Shown piece after piece: positions 51,925 to 64,000 of a DNA stretch of 64,000 bases. The stretch is from Blasia pusilla (lineage: Eukaryota; Marchantiophyta; Marchantiopsida; Blasiales). The notes under the pieces are model-generated. The model did no database searches. It was given only the letters and a program-made list of their open reading frames with translations, and was not told the origin of the DNA. The stretch lies in assembly GCA_050084515.1 (NCBI GenBank), contig CM114272.1, forward strand, positions 52,142,001-52,206,000. The letters are read 5' to 3'. The position numbers were made by a program, and so were the translations under genes. How positions within the stretch are numbered: the stretch's first letter is position 1; every line of letters starts with the position of its first letter.

Positions 51925-52142
51925 TGAAGTTTATTTCAACAATTCTGCTGAGCGGAATTGAATGGTCACAGCCATGTGAAGAGTTTTATACATGAGTTAA
52001 GTGCTCGTTTGTATGCTGTTTGATTGGAGCCTAACTCGTCTATGCAGCGTTTACGTTGCACCCAACTTGCCTTGCAGCGTTGACGTTGAAGCCTGTTTGT
52101 TTACGGTGCAGCGCTGCTTGTTGCCCTTTACACATTCCAACA
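51925..52142 (-). repeat. 3' LTR of the Copia element
   Basis: This is 218 bp long, equal in length to the 5' LTR and about 98% identical by direct comparison (four differences). It lies downstream of the pol end in minus orientation. The repeated words gcagcgtttacg and gcagcgttgacg occur inside. Confidence 0.95.
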
Positions 52143-52180
52143 TCCTCCCTAAACGGAATCCACTTTGAACACATATGTTT

Positions 52181-55100
52181 TTACACGGAATCTAAAACAC
52201 CAAGAAGTGATCTAAATCTTTCAAACTTAGCAGTAGGAAGGCCTTTGGTGAAGATGTCAGCAACCTGTTCGTCAACCTGTTCGTCTCCCGGACACCACAC
52301 AACATTAATGTCCCCACTCAGTACCTTTTCTCGAACAAAGTGATGCTGCACTTCGATATGATATGTTTGGTTCGTGAATGGAAGAGTGGATTTCTGGACA
52401 AATAAATAGAACTAATGTTATCTCCCAAGATTACAGTAGGATCAGATTGGGTAAACCGAAGTTCAGCCAATAGTCCTCTAAGCCATATGGCTTCCGTTGT
52501 GGCATTTGTCAATCCACGGTACTCTGCCTCCGTGGAAGATAGAGAAATTGAGGCTTGCTTCTTTGATGAGAAGCTCACTGCCGCACTTCCAAAGGAGAAG
52601 AAATATCCTGAAGTTGATCTACGACTGATTGGACAACCTGCATAATTAGCATCTAAGAATCCCAAGATTATCGGAGCTTGTTGGATTCCTCTCTCGTAGG
52701 CAAGCCCAAATGTGTTTGTACCCTTAAGATACCTTGCCATCCTCTTTGCTGCAATAAGGTGAGACTTTCGGGGATTAGCCATATGTTGGCTGATCTGGCT
52801 TACTGCATATGCAATATCTGGTCGGGAGTTGGTGATATAGATAAGTGACCCCACCAATTTTTGGTACTCTTTCAAGTCCACCTTCTCCTCTTGATCATTA
52901 TAAGTAAGTCTCTCTGTACTCGTCGGAGTGGGCGTTGATTTGCAGTCCTCTAGGCCAAAAGTTTGAAGCAAGATAGCTATATGCCTTTCTTGAGTCAAGA
53001 AGGTCATTTTTGGCCCTCGCTTTACTTCAAGTCCTAGGCAGAAGTGTACACTCCCAAGATCTTTCATTTTGAATGAAGAGGAGAGTCCTTCTTTAAGATC
53101 ACGTATCCCTTGTACATCATCTCCAGTAATGATCAAGTCATCCACATATAAGATCACAATGACAATCCCGTAAGTAGAGATCTTGAGATAAAGGTTCGGG
53201 TCGTGTTTACTCTTTGCAAATCCAAGTTTGTTTAACATAGTCGAGTCATAGGTTTGATTCCAGATTCGATTTGCTTGCATCAGGCCATAAAGAGCTTTCC
53301 GCATCTTGCAAACAAGGTCTTCAGTTCTAGGAGCAGTAAAGCCTTGAGCTTGTTGTAGATATACCTCTTCTTCCAAAGTGCCATTCAAGAAGGCATTTTG
53401 AACATCCATCTGCAATAGGGGCCAATCAAACATGACTGCAAGAGATATGATCACTCGAATCGTGGTCATTTTTGCAACTGATGCATATGTCTCATCATAA
53501 TCAATGCCTTGGCGTTGTCGATAGCCTTTGCTACTAGCCTTGCCTTGTACTTGGACAACGATCCATCAGCGTTATACTTACACTTATAAACCCACTTTAT
53601 AGGGATAGCAGTCCTCCCTGATGGGAGACGGACCAGGTCCCATGTTCGGTTGGCAACTATGGCATTGTACTCCTCGGTCATTGCATGTTGCCAATGTGGA
53701 TTCGTGCATGCCTCTTGGAATGATTGAGGCTCAATGGGAGCTTGCTGAAATGGTGTATGACTTAGAAAGAAAGCCATGTGTAAAATGTAATCCTCTTGTA
53801 AGTTGGAAGGAAGTTGGCGTAGTCGACTTGACCTTCGTGGAGGTGGTAGCGTAAGTGTGGACTCCATATCGTCCAATCCTTGACCTCTTTCACCAAGTGT
53901 TGGTGGTGGATCAACATGAGTTGTGGGCCCTGAGGATGGTGTATCCTTGTCAGATTCATTTTTTGACTCCTCATTCGGGGAGGTTTGAGGCCACTCTCGG
54001 TTGTTTGATTGATGCTCTTCGGAGTGGGGAGTGTCTTCATCAAATATGACATCACGGCTCATAAACACCTTGTGGTGCTCCAAGGAGAAGAGCTTGTAAG
54101 CTTTCTCTCTAGTGCCATAGCCAATAAATATGCATCTCACACTTTTATCATCAAGTTTTCTCCTCAATTCTTTTGGTATATGTGCATAAGCTCCACACCC
54201 AAAGATTCGAAGGTGTGAGACATCTGGTTTGATGCCAGTGAAGACTTCTTCAGGCGTTTTCTCCTCCAAAGCCCTTGTTGGGCACTTGTTGAGGATGTAG
54301 ATGGCCTCTGCCCAGAGATAGTTGGGGAGATTTGGCCCCTTCAACATGCACCTTGCCATCTCAACTACCGTTCGATTCCTCCTCTCAACAATACCATTTT
54401 GTTGTGGGGTGTAGGCCGTAGTAAGTTGATGACGGATGCCATGATCGCAACAAAAGGTCTCAAATGCTTTCCCCATGAATTCACCTCCCCTATCCGTTCG
54501 TATTACCTTCACCCTTGAGGGCGGCTCGCCAAGGTGTAGGTGCAAGGATCCCACTGCTGTAGTAGATTGAGTTCTCATCAATGTAAGAAATTTCTTGAGT
54601 ATACCTGATGCATTGGATTTGTGTTGTAGGAAATAAACCCACATAAATCTTGAATGGTCATCAACTAATAGCTTGTAGTACCTTGCCCCTGATAGTGAAG
54701 CCATTTGAATTGGTCCTCCAAGGTCGATGTGGACTAGGTGGAGGGGAGTTGGAGCCCTTGAGAGGGTATGTTTGTCAAATTTTGCCTCGATTGCTTGCCT
54801 CGTAAGCAAGTGTCACAAGTGGATATTTCTCCACTTAATTTAGGTAACCCTCCAACCATATTGTCTTTGCTTAACAACTTGAGGCCCTTCGTGTTAAAGT
54901 GCCCAAGTCTTTCATGCCAAACTTGTAGTTGGTTTGAAGATCTTGCAAATAGTTGAGGGCTCGGCTTGCTAAGAAGTTTATATAGTCGTCCATACCTTAA
55001 TCCTTGGGCAGCGACAGAATTGTCGGCCTCTCGTAAGAACTCGCATCCTTTGGAATCAAAAACAACCTTCATATTCTCTCTTTCGGTGATCTGGCCGATG

Positions 55101-56296
55101 GAGATAAGGTTGTGTGTTAAAGCTGGAATATGCCACACATCCTTGATTGTATAATCTTCACCTGAGGGCAATGTCACTTGCACATCTCCTTCCCCAATCG
55201 CAGAGTGAATGGAGCCGTCTCCCATTGATACTTCAGGTCCATTCATCAAAGGTTTGTAAGATGTGAACCAACCTTTATTTTTGATCATGTGGTTGCTGGC
55301 GCAGCTATCAATGAACCACTTGTCCACTTGGTTTGTGGTAACCAATGCCGAGATAAGTCCTCGTGCATCATCTTCACTTTCCGGTGTGAGTGCTCGATTG
55401 CTTCTCCCATTCTCGGCGAGAAAGCTTCGTTGCTTTTCTTGTGGTCTCATTGATCGATTGTGGCGATCATTCCTATACCAACATTGATTGGAGTCATGGC
55501 CAATCTTACCGCATATTGTGCACTCCTTCTTGCTGGTAGTGCTATAGGTCTTACCATTGAACTTTTTCTCGGTGGTGCGGAAGGTTTGGGCCTTTGATCC
55601 GGATGTGTTGCGCTCTTGTGATCGCCTTTCTTCATATTGACGAGGGAATGTTCCCTTCTTCTGGCTGAATAGAGCGCTAGGTCCTGATTCTTGTCCTTCT
55701 TGGGCAGCAAGGTCGTTGCGTCTCCTTTCTTCGTCAAGTAGAAGTGTGCATAGTTCAGAAAAAGTAGGCGTCTTTTCTCTCACGGCTAGAGAGTTTATGA
55801 AGTCCCCGTAGGAGTCTTGGGCCACACTATTCATCATAGTGGCTGCCATGGTTTCATCATCAATTAAGACCTAAAATTCTGCCAAATCATCTCTTAGCTC
55901 TTTCATAATGCTGAGGTGTGAATACATAGTCGAGGTCGAGCTCATCTTCATTGAGTAAATTCGCCTTTGCAATGCCAGTTTTTTGGTCATGCTTGTGCTA
56001 GCATGAACCGCTTCAAGTGTAGTCCAAGCTTCCTTGGAGGTCTCTGCATGTTTCAAATGAGGGATTTGAGAATCTCTCGTTGACATCATCAGAATTCCAA
56101 GGGCCTTTCGATCTCTCTTCTCGAAGTCTTTCGTGGCTCGAGCATCCATATTTGAGGTCTTCTCTTCTCTGCCATCAACTTTATTGTTAAGATCAGATGC
56201 CATCAGAATGGCCTTCATCTTGTATCGCCAAGTGCCATAATTGCTCTCATCGAGCTTGTGGCTCTCACTCAATATGTTGTCGATAAGGCTCATCAT
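52181..56296 (-). pseudogene. Copia gag-pol polyprotein, broken by one stop and three frame changes
   Basis: The gag starts at 56296 with a UBN2-type region (LDESNYGTWRYKMKAIL). An in-frame TAG at 55871-55873 interrupts gag. A CCHC zinc knuckle (CTICGKIGHDSNQC) lies at about 55522-55481. The protease has FIDSCASNHM; the Gly of the common DSGAS form is Cys, a variant seen in other Copia elements. A GAG-pre-integrase HHCC region follows, then the reading frame changes near 54.8 kb. The integrase shows the D, D and E positions (HIDLGGP, IRTDRGGEF, NGIVERRN). The frame changes again near 53.53 kb at the start of reverse transcriptase, which has YVDD at 53137-53148. RNase H follows (SSTEAEYRGL), with a third frame change near 52.36 kb before the end at about 52181. 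A 12-bp tandem repeat (caacctgttcgt twice) lies at 52261-52284. This copy cannot make an intact polyprotein. Confidence 0.93.
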
Positions 56297-56409
56297 CTTT
56301 GATCTTGATAGGTGCTCGCTCCGATCTTGCTGGTCCTCCTTGCCTGCATATGATTGACTTCTGATTGCTAGTCTTCTTCCTCTTCTCTCAACTTGATATT
56401 TGTCTCTCT

Positions 56410-56570
56410 ATTGGGAGTATGCTTACTGTCCCTGTCAAAAGGGTACAAAGTTCTGCCTGTCCTATTCTCTCTGTATATGAGTACATCTATTAGGAGTATG
56501 CTTACTGTCCCTGTCAAAAGGATACAGAGTTCTGCTTGTCCTATTCTCTCTGTATATGAGTACCAATCTC
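56410..56570 (-). repeat. Tandem repeat of about 79 bp in the Copia leader
   Basis: The phrase ggagtatgcttactgtccct through ctctgtatatgagtac occurs twice in a row with few differences. It lies in the untranslated leader between the primer-binding site and gag. A second, weaker repeat (gtttcag-ttgt-agaaat) lies at about 56610-56695. Confidence 0.75.
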
Positions 56571-56715
56571 ACTCGGAGTAGGAAGTAGCTCTCGTAAACT
56601 GCTCAGGTGCAGTTTCAGCTTGTGAGAAATTGCTAGAGATCTCACGCATAATATGCACGAGTTTCAGTTTGTAAGAAATAGTTAGAAATCTCACATGAAA
56701 CCTGCTCTGATACCA

Positions 56716-56933
56716 TGAAGTTTATTTTAGCAATTCTGCTGAGCGGAATTGAATGGTCACAGCCATGTGAAGAGTTTTGTACATGAGTTAAGTGCTCGTT
56801 TGTATGCTGTTTGATTGGAGCCTAACTCGTCTATGCAGCGTTTACGTTGCACCCAACTTGCCTTGCAGCGTTGACGTTGAAGCCTGTTTGTTTACGGTGC
56901 AGCGCTGCTTGTTGCCGTTTACACATTCCAACA
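56716..56933 (-). repeat. 5' LTR of the Copia element
   Basis: This 218-bp LTR lies upstream of gag in minus orientation and should carry the promoter of the element. The primer-binding site abuts it at 56715. Confidence 0.95.
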
Positions 56934-56938
56934 ATGAG

Positions 56939-59779
56939 AACTCTCAGATTTAAGTCCTGTATGCATATCTGGATATGGAAAACCTGTTGAACTCGCCAGC
57001 TACATGTGTTGAAGCTTCAACTTGAATCTTGCTTAGATAGGGGAGTTGGAAATTGGGATACTGACTACTTTATGACAGTTAATCCAAACACTTTGTAGAC
57101 AGCGCACACCGAAAGCTCATGACTCACGACTGTTTGGTTTCAATAGACCCTTAAGAAGTGTTGAAAATCTGAGCTTTAGAAGTTGTTGAAATCCAGATCA
57201 TTTGGCACATTTGTGGGGCGAAACATCGCTTGTGAAATGCAATTGTGGTCGAAGTAAGTTGGAAAGAAAAAAAAGAAGAAGAGGAAAGTGGGAGAAGCCA
57301 CTCCACTATATGAGAGAAACTCTTCTCAGAAACCGCCATTGTCAAGAATGGGTACACATTCCGTTTGCTAGAGTTTCTTTGTTTGGCACAATGATAACAG
57401 GAAACTGTTTCCAGGTTTTTTAATAGGACAGAATGATGAAGGTTGAAATTTCCAAAAAGACACATATATGTACATAATTTTCCTAAAAGATTATACCAAA
57501 ATCAATTATTCCGTCAATTTATTTCACTAAGGCAACACGAGTCGTCCATGAAAGGATTATTTTGGTTGAAATCTTCTATTCAAACCACACGTAGCCATTA
57601 AAAACAAATTATGTGTATGGAAGACGCGTAGCTAAGTTGAAGAGAAGTGCGGAAAATATGTCACATATTTTTTGAAATTGGGATGTGTTTATGTGTGGAC
57701 TTCATGGATGTTTCTTGATGGACTTTATGGATCAGTGGCCTCTGATTAATATTTACTCCAATTAATACTTACTAGTGGGTTAATGAAAGTACAACTTCTT
57801 CCACCCCTTTCCCTATATTAGTTTGTCTCATCTTAGTTAGCCTATAGATAGAGGGTTATCATGTCGACGAAATAGAGGGTCAAAAGATTGTTTCAACGTA
57901 ATTTTGTTCTAAGGTGTCAGATAAGGTTGATGGGAATCCATTGCCTCGGGATTGTCATTTCTACAAAGTCCCCCCTTTCTTTTTGTTCTAGGTGACATGT
58001 TGATCGAGTGAAGGGTCACTTGGTAACGTATGTGCCCGCATACGTTACCCTTTGGTAGGCTATTTATGGAGGAAAAGCTTTTTCCTCTTCCTAAGGGTAT
58101 AAGAGAGGGAGACAAGGCTTTCATAAACCATCTTTCTCATGTTGAGCTTTTAGAACACTTATCTTGCTTAGTGTGTGGTAGAAGCTTGAGTGTTAGAGTT
58201 GGGATTCCCTCTTGGCGGGGAGTGGATATAGCTTGATATCATGCGTAGATTCGAGAGTGAAGTTGGTCATGTGAGCCATTTTTACTTCCATTTTTACGTG
58301 AGAAAGATGTGAGGGGTAGGGTAAATTTGTTGTGTGTAGGTAGGTAGATGAGTTGTCTCGGTGGGGAGCCCTCGGAAACATGTATTGCGTTTGTTTTGTG
58401 ATTCTTTTCGTGCAAAAGGCTGTGCACAGAAGCGCTGCCTATTTTTCTTAGGTTTCTTGGGTGCCAATTGATATATGGTAGGTATAGAGTGTCGGGAACC
58501 ATTGCTCGTGTGCATGTAGCACTCAAGTGGAATTGACCGAAGAGCGGCACATGATAGGAAACCTAGTGAGAAAGAGATTATGGAAGAGAAATCAATTTCT
58601 AGGGAAAAATTGCAGCCATCATGAGGGCGGCTGGGTTAGGGTTGGAATTAGGTCAATTTTGTAAGCCGTAAGAGATCAACGGAAATAGATTCCTAGGAGA
58701 CGTTGTGCAATACAGTAATGGAGTTGTTGACTCGTGAGTAGAGTGGCTCGTAGGAATGCTTGGTTAGAGTGAGAGATAGTCAGAGTCGAGTAACGACACG
58801 CAAGAAGACAAGATGGGAAGGAGTTAGGTTACGAAGGGGGGATAGCCTTAAGTGAAATAAGTGTGAGTAGCGGCCTTGAGCAAAGATTGCAAGCTTACAA
58901 GCATCAGATGGGAAGGAGCAAGATTTGGCACATCCCAAAATTTTGGGATTTTTTTTCAAAAAACTTTTCAGGGCCTGGGCACTATTTTCCATGAACTCCA
59001 TTATGCACGAGTCGTGGCACCCCAAGCAACGGTCCCATGCTAGACCTCATGGTGTTGAGGGCGCCTGGCGCCATATTTTTCTCCCTCCCCCCTCCCCCTC
59101 TCATTTTTCTCCTTCTCGCTTAGACATAGTAGGACCGCTAATCATTTCTATCCTTCTTCTTTGCCTTTATCGTTTTCCTAGAAGTCACTTCGGGGAGAGT
59201 ATTTTGGTGTCAACGGTTCCTTTGGTACTTCAAGTGGAATACGATAGAAAGAGATATTTTACTCTTGGTGGATGTTTGCACGTTCACATACTTATTTGGG
59301 GTTGTGCTTGTAGCATGGATATTTCTTATCTGCATTTTTTTATGTGCTAGCATAAGCACAAATTGTCATATTTATATTTTTTCATAGTGACAATCCCTAT
59401 TATTTTGAAATGTGGGATCTATAACTTTTAGCGATTGATATTTAAAGGTAATGAATCTACTTATTTGGTATCATGATTATTGTGGAAATCATAAACTATA
59501 ATTGTATCTATCCAATGACATATAGAAAAAGAAACTAATTTAAGATTTGAGATTATGGTGAAATACCATGGGAGAATCTTAAGATGAGGAAGGCAAAATC
59601 AAGAAAGTTCAGAACGGAAGATAGCCTACCATCTACCTATATGGCACACTCGGCACTCAATGTGGGGAAAAGTAAGAATAAGAGGCAGATGATTGGGAGG
59701 AATAAGAGGAAGGGCATTGGGCAACGCAATGGCCAAATTTAATAAGTTTGGATGTGTTGGTGGGTGATGTTAGATTTTC
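56939..59779. other. AT-rich intergenic DNA, no supported gene
   Basis: Only short frames without domains are present. A hairpin with perfect 11-bp arms lies at 58022-58049. Pyrimidine-rich text near 59085-59120 resembles low-complexity sequence. Confidence 0.5.
58022..58049. repeat. Perfect inverted repeat, 11-bp arms
   Basis: Arm ggtaacgtatg (58022-58032) pairs exactly with catacgttacc (58039-58049) around the loop tgcccg. Confidence 0.7.
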
Positions 59780-60850
59780 ATAAGACTTTAATCTTAGATA
59801 GATACTACACCTATGGAACCCAAGATGGGTTTGAGAATTTTATGAGCAAGTTGCTGGAGATAGCCAAGATTGTAGGCAAATCTTTTGCCGATGGGAAGAA
59901 AATTTGTTGGTAGATGACCTAGCACGATGTGTTGGCTTGGGGAGCACTTCTTGCTATGAATAGGAAGAGAGAAATGTATGAGATGGATTGAATCCAACTC
60001 TAAGGATAGACTAGCAACTCAATTCCTCAACCCGAGAATGTTGGTTGATCAAGTTGGAGAGTGGGAACATATGTTTGCAACTCAAAAGATAAACGCTTTA
60101 TTTCGACCAAGTGGATTGGCCAAATATAACTCAAAGACTATGAGCAAGAATATTATCCATTTCTTGGAGTGCATAGATGAATTCGAAGGAGTGAATATGA
60201 GGATAAATTTCATTGTTGAGGGTGTTTGAGGTATTTTATTTAAATGCAAATTCTTGAGGCAAAAGCTTATGCACATGATGTAAAATTCATTTTCATATGT
60301 TGCAAAGGTATTTAAGGATCGTAGACGTTGAATAGAGACATAGTACTTGGATCTGAGTTAAGTGAGTTGAATAGGGAGATGGTTGCATGGTATAGGGAGC
60401 ATCGTGGAATCATTTTTCTATTGCTGCCCTTCCTATTTTGAGTACTCCTACTCTTGTATTCCCTTTTTGGAATGGTGAAAATCTCCAAAATATGTTAGAG
60501 AGGATGGAGAATCTGATGATAATTACAACGTACTAGAGTTAGCCAGATAATCCCCATTTCAAGCGACATAAGATATTTTTTATGAGAAAGGCTAGCATTG
60601 CTCTTGACCTTCTTGAGACTCTTGCACATTTCCATAACCATGGTTGGATACACGATGATCTTCATATGCAAATCATTTTCTTTGCACTTTCCTGAATTGG
60701 GATTTTTAATCGACGATTAGTTCCTCTTTTGTCCTTAGACACACTTAAGTGTTTTTTGGGATCAGAAATATCGGGTTTAATTGCACAGACACTTGAGCAA
60801 GCACGATCAATTGGTTCAACGCAATGCCCTCATTCCTAACCTAATCTTGG
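59780..60850 (+). pseudogene. Decayed coding sequence with a kinase-like C-terminal part
   Basis: From about 59790 a plus frame reads YYTYGTQDGFENFMSKLLEI and continues to about 59995 with stops. A frame change then leads into 59978-60229 (RLATQFLNPRMLVDQVGEWE), which I do not recognise. At 60411-60693 one frame, broken by two TAG stops, reads LPILSTPTLVFPFWNGENL, like the hinge segment of a protein kinase, then ALDLLETLAHFHNHGWIHDDL, like helix E and the catalytic loop (HxDL). A shifted frame near 60760 has a weak DFG-like region. The expected Asn of the loop is Ile. It is inactive. The kinase part is an inference from motif order; whether the upstream part belongs to the same gene is unknown. 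Confidence 0.45.
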
Positions 60851-61529
60851 TCCACATGTATCTCTGGAGGTAAAAAAACATTATCTGATACATCTCCATG
60901 CTTCAACTATGTCCAAAGATCAACCGTTCACATAATTCTCTAATTTTTTTTCTCTTGGGTTTATTTTATGCATGTTATTGAGGAATCTATACACCTTTAC
61001 ATATAGCGTGCTTCATGAAAGACCAATCTAAATCTATGTTCATGGATAACAAGTTGAATTACTAGATCAAGAAGATGGTGAATCCAACAATAGAGGCAGG
61101 AGGTGTATTGGGGCTGTAGAGGCAAACGCTAATATATATATAGTGTTCTAAACTAAACCATGAAACAAAAAAATTCTAGTGCACAATACTTGTTATGTTG
61201 CAAAGGTTTTGAATGTGGAGTAGATGTTAGATTGTTAACTTAGGATGAAACATATATCATATTTATATAACTATTTATAAAGGAAGGAAACTCTTTTAGA
61301 ACTTATCGTGCTATTAGATTGAATGGGTATTTTCCAATGTCAATGAAATTGCGAGTTACATGAGTACTTTAACGCAGAAAAAAGTACATATTGTTTGGAC
61401 CTCGACCACAATATAAGCCATTCATGTTATCCATGGATAAAACGTGTTTAGGAAGAAAGGAGATCTCGATGCATGAGCATTAGAAGATAGTGAGGTCGGA
61501 AGGATGAAGTGCATTGAATATTCATGTAA

Positions 61530-62063
61530 ATGTTGTTGTTTAAACGACAAGGGATGAATGTGGATTGGACTACAATATTGTTGGGACAAAATTTTGATAG
61601 AGCATGGCTTATATCATGGTCGACCTCGAAAATATATGTACTTTTCGTACGTCAAGGAATCGTAAAAAATTTCCAATATGTCCGTCATCTATTGATAGGA
61701 ACACTTATCTACATCCTAAGAAGCACATTCCTATAATTTTAGGAGAAATTCTTACAAAATCTACTTGGAAATCAAGTTCATCAATCCCTACAAGCTGAGC
61801 TTAGATACCTAGAGAAAAGCCCAAAGCGTCATCCACTTTGCGCACGAACATTGGCAGAGCTAAGCCTTAAGCACGACATGCGCAATCTCTCTTCAAAGAA
61901 CCAACAATACCAATGGCCCTACCAAGTTCTTCATCATAATATGCACCGAGTCATGTATATCCCATGCATCATCAAGAAAACCCCTCCACACAACAATTTC
62001 CATTCTAGGCCGACTTTGGAACTGATTTTGAGGAATTTGCGCTATCCAAAGGGAAGCAACTAA
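61530..62063 (+). other. Decayed coding-like DNA, unrecognised
   Basis: Successive plus frames hold protein-like text, for example RQGIVKNFQYVRHLL (61530-61736) and ELRYLEKSPKRHPLCARTL leading into 61851-62063 (HDMRNLSSKNQQYQWPYQ). Frame changes suggest a relic. No family is recognised; a retroelement or lineage-specific repeat protein is possible. Confidence 0.3.
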
Positions 62064-62199
62064 TGGACCAATCTAAAGTGGAGATGATGGAGCAAAGTGT
62101 CCAATAAAACAAGTATTTTGAAGCCGAGTTGGTTTGGGCTACATTGAAGGTGAACCCAAGAAAATCCAACTACAAGAAGATGGTCAATGACTTGAAGAA

Positions 62200-63150
62200 C
62201 GAGGGATGACATGGCCAATTAGGTGGCAAGAGTCCAAGATTTTGAGATGATGATGTCAAACTTGATCAATTTTTGCGGAAAGATAAATGGATACGTTGAT
62301 GTCGTAATATTGAAGGATAAATCAAGTTTGATCGTGAATCGAGTGGAAAAAACTACCTATTCAGGATCCCACTAGAAGATAGACCCTACTTTGTCCCGCA
62401 ACTTGTCGGAATTGTGGAGGAAGAAAATTATTGTATATCTCGAGTTGATTGGATTAGTTCCACATGCTAGTCTTGGCATGTGTTCTTGTGTCTTTCATCT
62501 TCATTCCTTGTGAGATTCGAATATGCATCTTGACCTTTGAAGTACGGCTGCCAAATTCAGAAATTCCTAGATAATTTTTACTCGTACTTTTGGAGGCAGA
62601 GGAAGATCCAAAGTAGAGCAATCCATGCTAGGGGAATATGGTAGATCTCAATTCACTAAAGTATGTACACACCAGATTCCTTGATTCGATCAACTATAGG
62701 AGGCTCACAAACTTCAAAATGGAGGCAAACAAGAAACTTCATATTTTACATCTCGTTGAAAACTTGAAGAAACTTGGAGATCCAACTCTAGGATGGTGGG
62801 AAAGATCTTTCAATATCTATTCCATGTTTAGCATATCTTTTGGGAATGTATATCGTGCTACTTGCTGAAGGGAGGCAATTCTCCCCCAAAGTCAAGGAGG
62901 AATTCACGAAATAGGACAAGGATGGGTTTGGTTCTCACTATTCCATATTGTATCCGCCTTTGCATTTAGATATGGAGGATCTATGCTCCACTACTCTAGT
63001 CAACTAGTGAAACCATCTGATTGGAATGCATTCACCAACTTCGAACGTCAAGAGTTTGATAGGATAGCAACAGCGACACGTAATAGCCCGATCAGGACTC
63101 GTTCTACACATATAGCTAGAAGAGAAATCAACCAGATTCTAGCAACATAG
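62200..63150 (+). other. Decayed coding-like DNA, unrecognised
   Basis: A plus frame, with several stops, runs through SNLINFCGKINGYVDVVILK, LSELWRKKIIVYLELIGLV, the 76-codon open frame 62638-62868 (KKLHILHLVENLKKLGDPTL) and on to SSQLVKPSDWNAFTNFERQE near 63050. Amino-acid composition is protein-like over nearly 1 kb, which argues for a decayed gene or element rather than chance. I do not recognise the family. Confidence 0.35.
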
Positions 63151-64000
63151 AGGATTTTATTGTAGTTTTATTATATTTTTTGAGAAGATGAAGTACCTCT
63201 TTTTTGTGTAAAGATTATTTTACGTTATTTGCAATACAAGAGTAGAAGAAAACTACTTTCGGATTATTTCTTCAAAGGATACAAGTTTTTTTATTTTTCA
63301 CTTCTTTTTGGACCTTCATAGCAACGAGTATTGTAATTTTATTTTTCTATTGGAGACAAAAACCAACAATCATTCACGCTTTCTGTGAAGTATCATAAAA
63401 ATCGAACCATTGATGAGGTTTTGTTAATTATCTTTGTAAGAGTGAAATGTAATAATTTAACATGTGTCATCCTTTGAGGTGTCGCCACCAAAGAATTGCT
63501 CTTCCATTAGTACAATACCAGAGTGTTGCTTGTACTATCTATGAGTGATCTTCAAATTTTAAAAAAAAATCTAGTTTAGCGCCTCTAGTCCTCCCTTCCC
63601 TTCCTCATTTAATTTCATTGTCTCCTCTTAACTTCCTCTCTTAAAGCGACATGTGTCAACACCAAAAGAACCCTAGGTGAAGAGGTTTCAACACCAGTGG
63701 AGGATTTTCTCTAACCCCATCCTCTTTTAATTATAGAAATATTTAAATTTATCACATTTAATTTTTTCAATCTATATTTAAATCTCTTAAGTCTACCTCA
63801 TAATAAGAGTATTTATATATTTAAGGAATTGCATTTTTTTATGATAATAAGTCTAGAAATTCTTTATATCTTTTGAAGTCAAGCTTAGTTTGGAGGGGAT
63901 TGTAATATTCAAATTTACTTTCAATTTTGGGAAGAAAATATGTTGGATGATAAAAAAAGAGTGGAAGAATAAATAGTACTAAAATATTTATTTTAGTAAT
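63151..64000. other. AT-rich DNA, nothing recognised
   Basis: No open frame or structured repeat of note is seen here. Composition matches the left edge of the window. Confidence 0.5.

Larger units (their letters stand above)
51920..56938 (-). mobile_element. Ty1/Copia LTR retrotransposon with target duplication
   Basis: The element spans 51925-56933 (5,009 bp) between perfect 5-bp repeats atgag at 51920-51924 and 56934-56938. Two 218-bp LTRs (51925-52142 and 56716-56933) start TG and end CA in plus orientation and differ at only four positions. Transcription runs on the minus strand. Next to the 5' LTR is a primer-binding site, tggtatcagagc, matching initiator tRNA-Met use (around 56704-56715). 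A purine-rich tract (plus-strand tcctccct, 52143-52150) precedes the 3' LTR. The order gag, protease, integrase, reverse transcriptase, RNase H identifies Copia. The LTR similarity indicates a young copy, yet the reading frame is broken in several places. Confidence 0.95.

Overview
The window looks like nuclear DNA of a land plant. It carries a GH3 beta-xylosidase-type gene, a Ku80 gene and a plant-type isoaspartyl peptidase/L-asparaginase, all split by GT-AG introns of roughly 0.1-1.6 kb. Gene-bearing DNA alternates with AT-rich, repeat-dominated blocks that hold Copia, Gypsy and Helitron remains. An early-diverging land plant such as a bryophyte is plausible, but that is inference and no species is assigned.

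Layout: 1-5.2 kb is AT-rich DNA with a small inverted-repeat element. 7.0-9.4 kb is an intronless, divergent dynamin-superfamily-like GTPase gene, followed by a broken coding fragment at 9.5-9.9 kb. 13.2-17.3 kb is a seven-exon GH3 glycosidase whose first intron has a GC donor. 18.5-20.4 kb is very AT-rich and holds two diverged copies of a segment of about 0.8 kb. 20.4-24.1 kb is a decayed Helitron helicase on the minus strand, split by a 1,130-bp insertion with a perfect 5-bp target duplication. A Gypsy RNase H fragment on the plus strand abuts the Helitron at 24.2-24.6 kb. 27.3-33.3 kb is a twelve-exon Ku80 gene. 36-47 kb is GC-richer DNA with no gene I can support, but with several perfect inverted repeats. 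47.5-50.3 kb is a four-exon asparaginase gene. 51.9-56.9 kb is a complete but defective Copia element on the minus strand. 59.8-63.2 kb holds decayed coding-like DNA, including a kinase-like pseudogene.

The genes do not form a pathway. They are independent units: membrane GTPase-like, cell-wall sugar hydrolysis, DNA end-joining repair, and isoaspartyl/asparagine turnover. I found no clear novel multi-gene system. The most unusual observations are the nested Helitron insertion that can be undone exactly on paper, the cluster of long perfect hairpins at 37-45 kb, the GC-AG intron, and the intronless GTPase with a non-canonical G4 region. Exon boundaries were set by hand from reading frame, splice consensus and family conservation.
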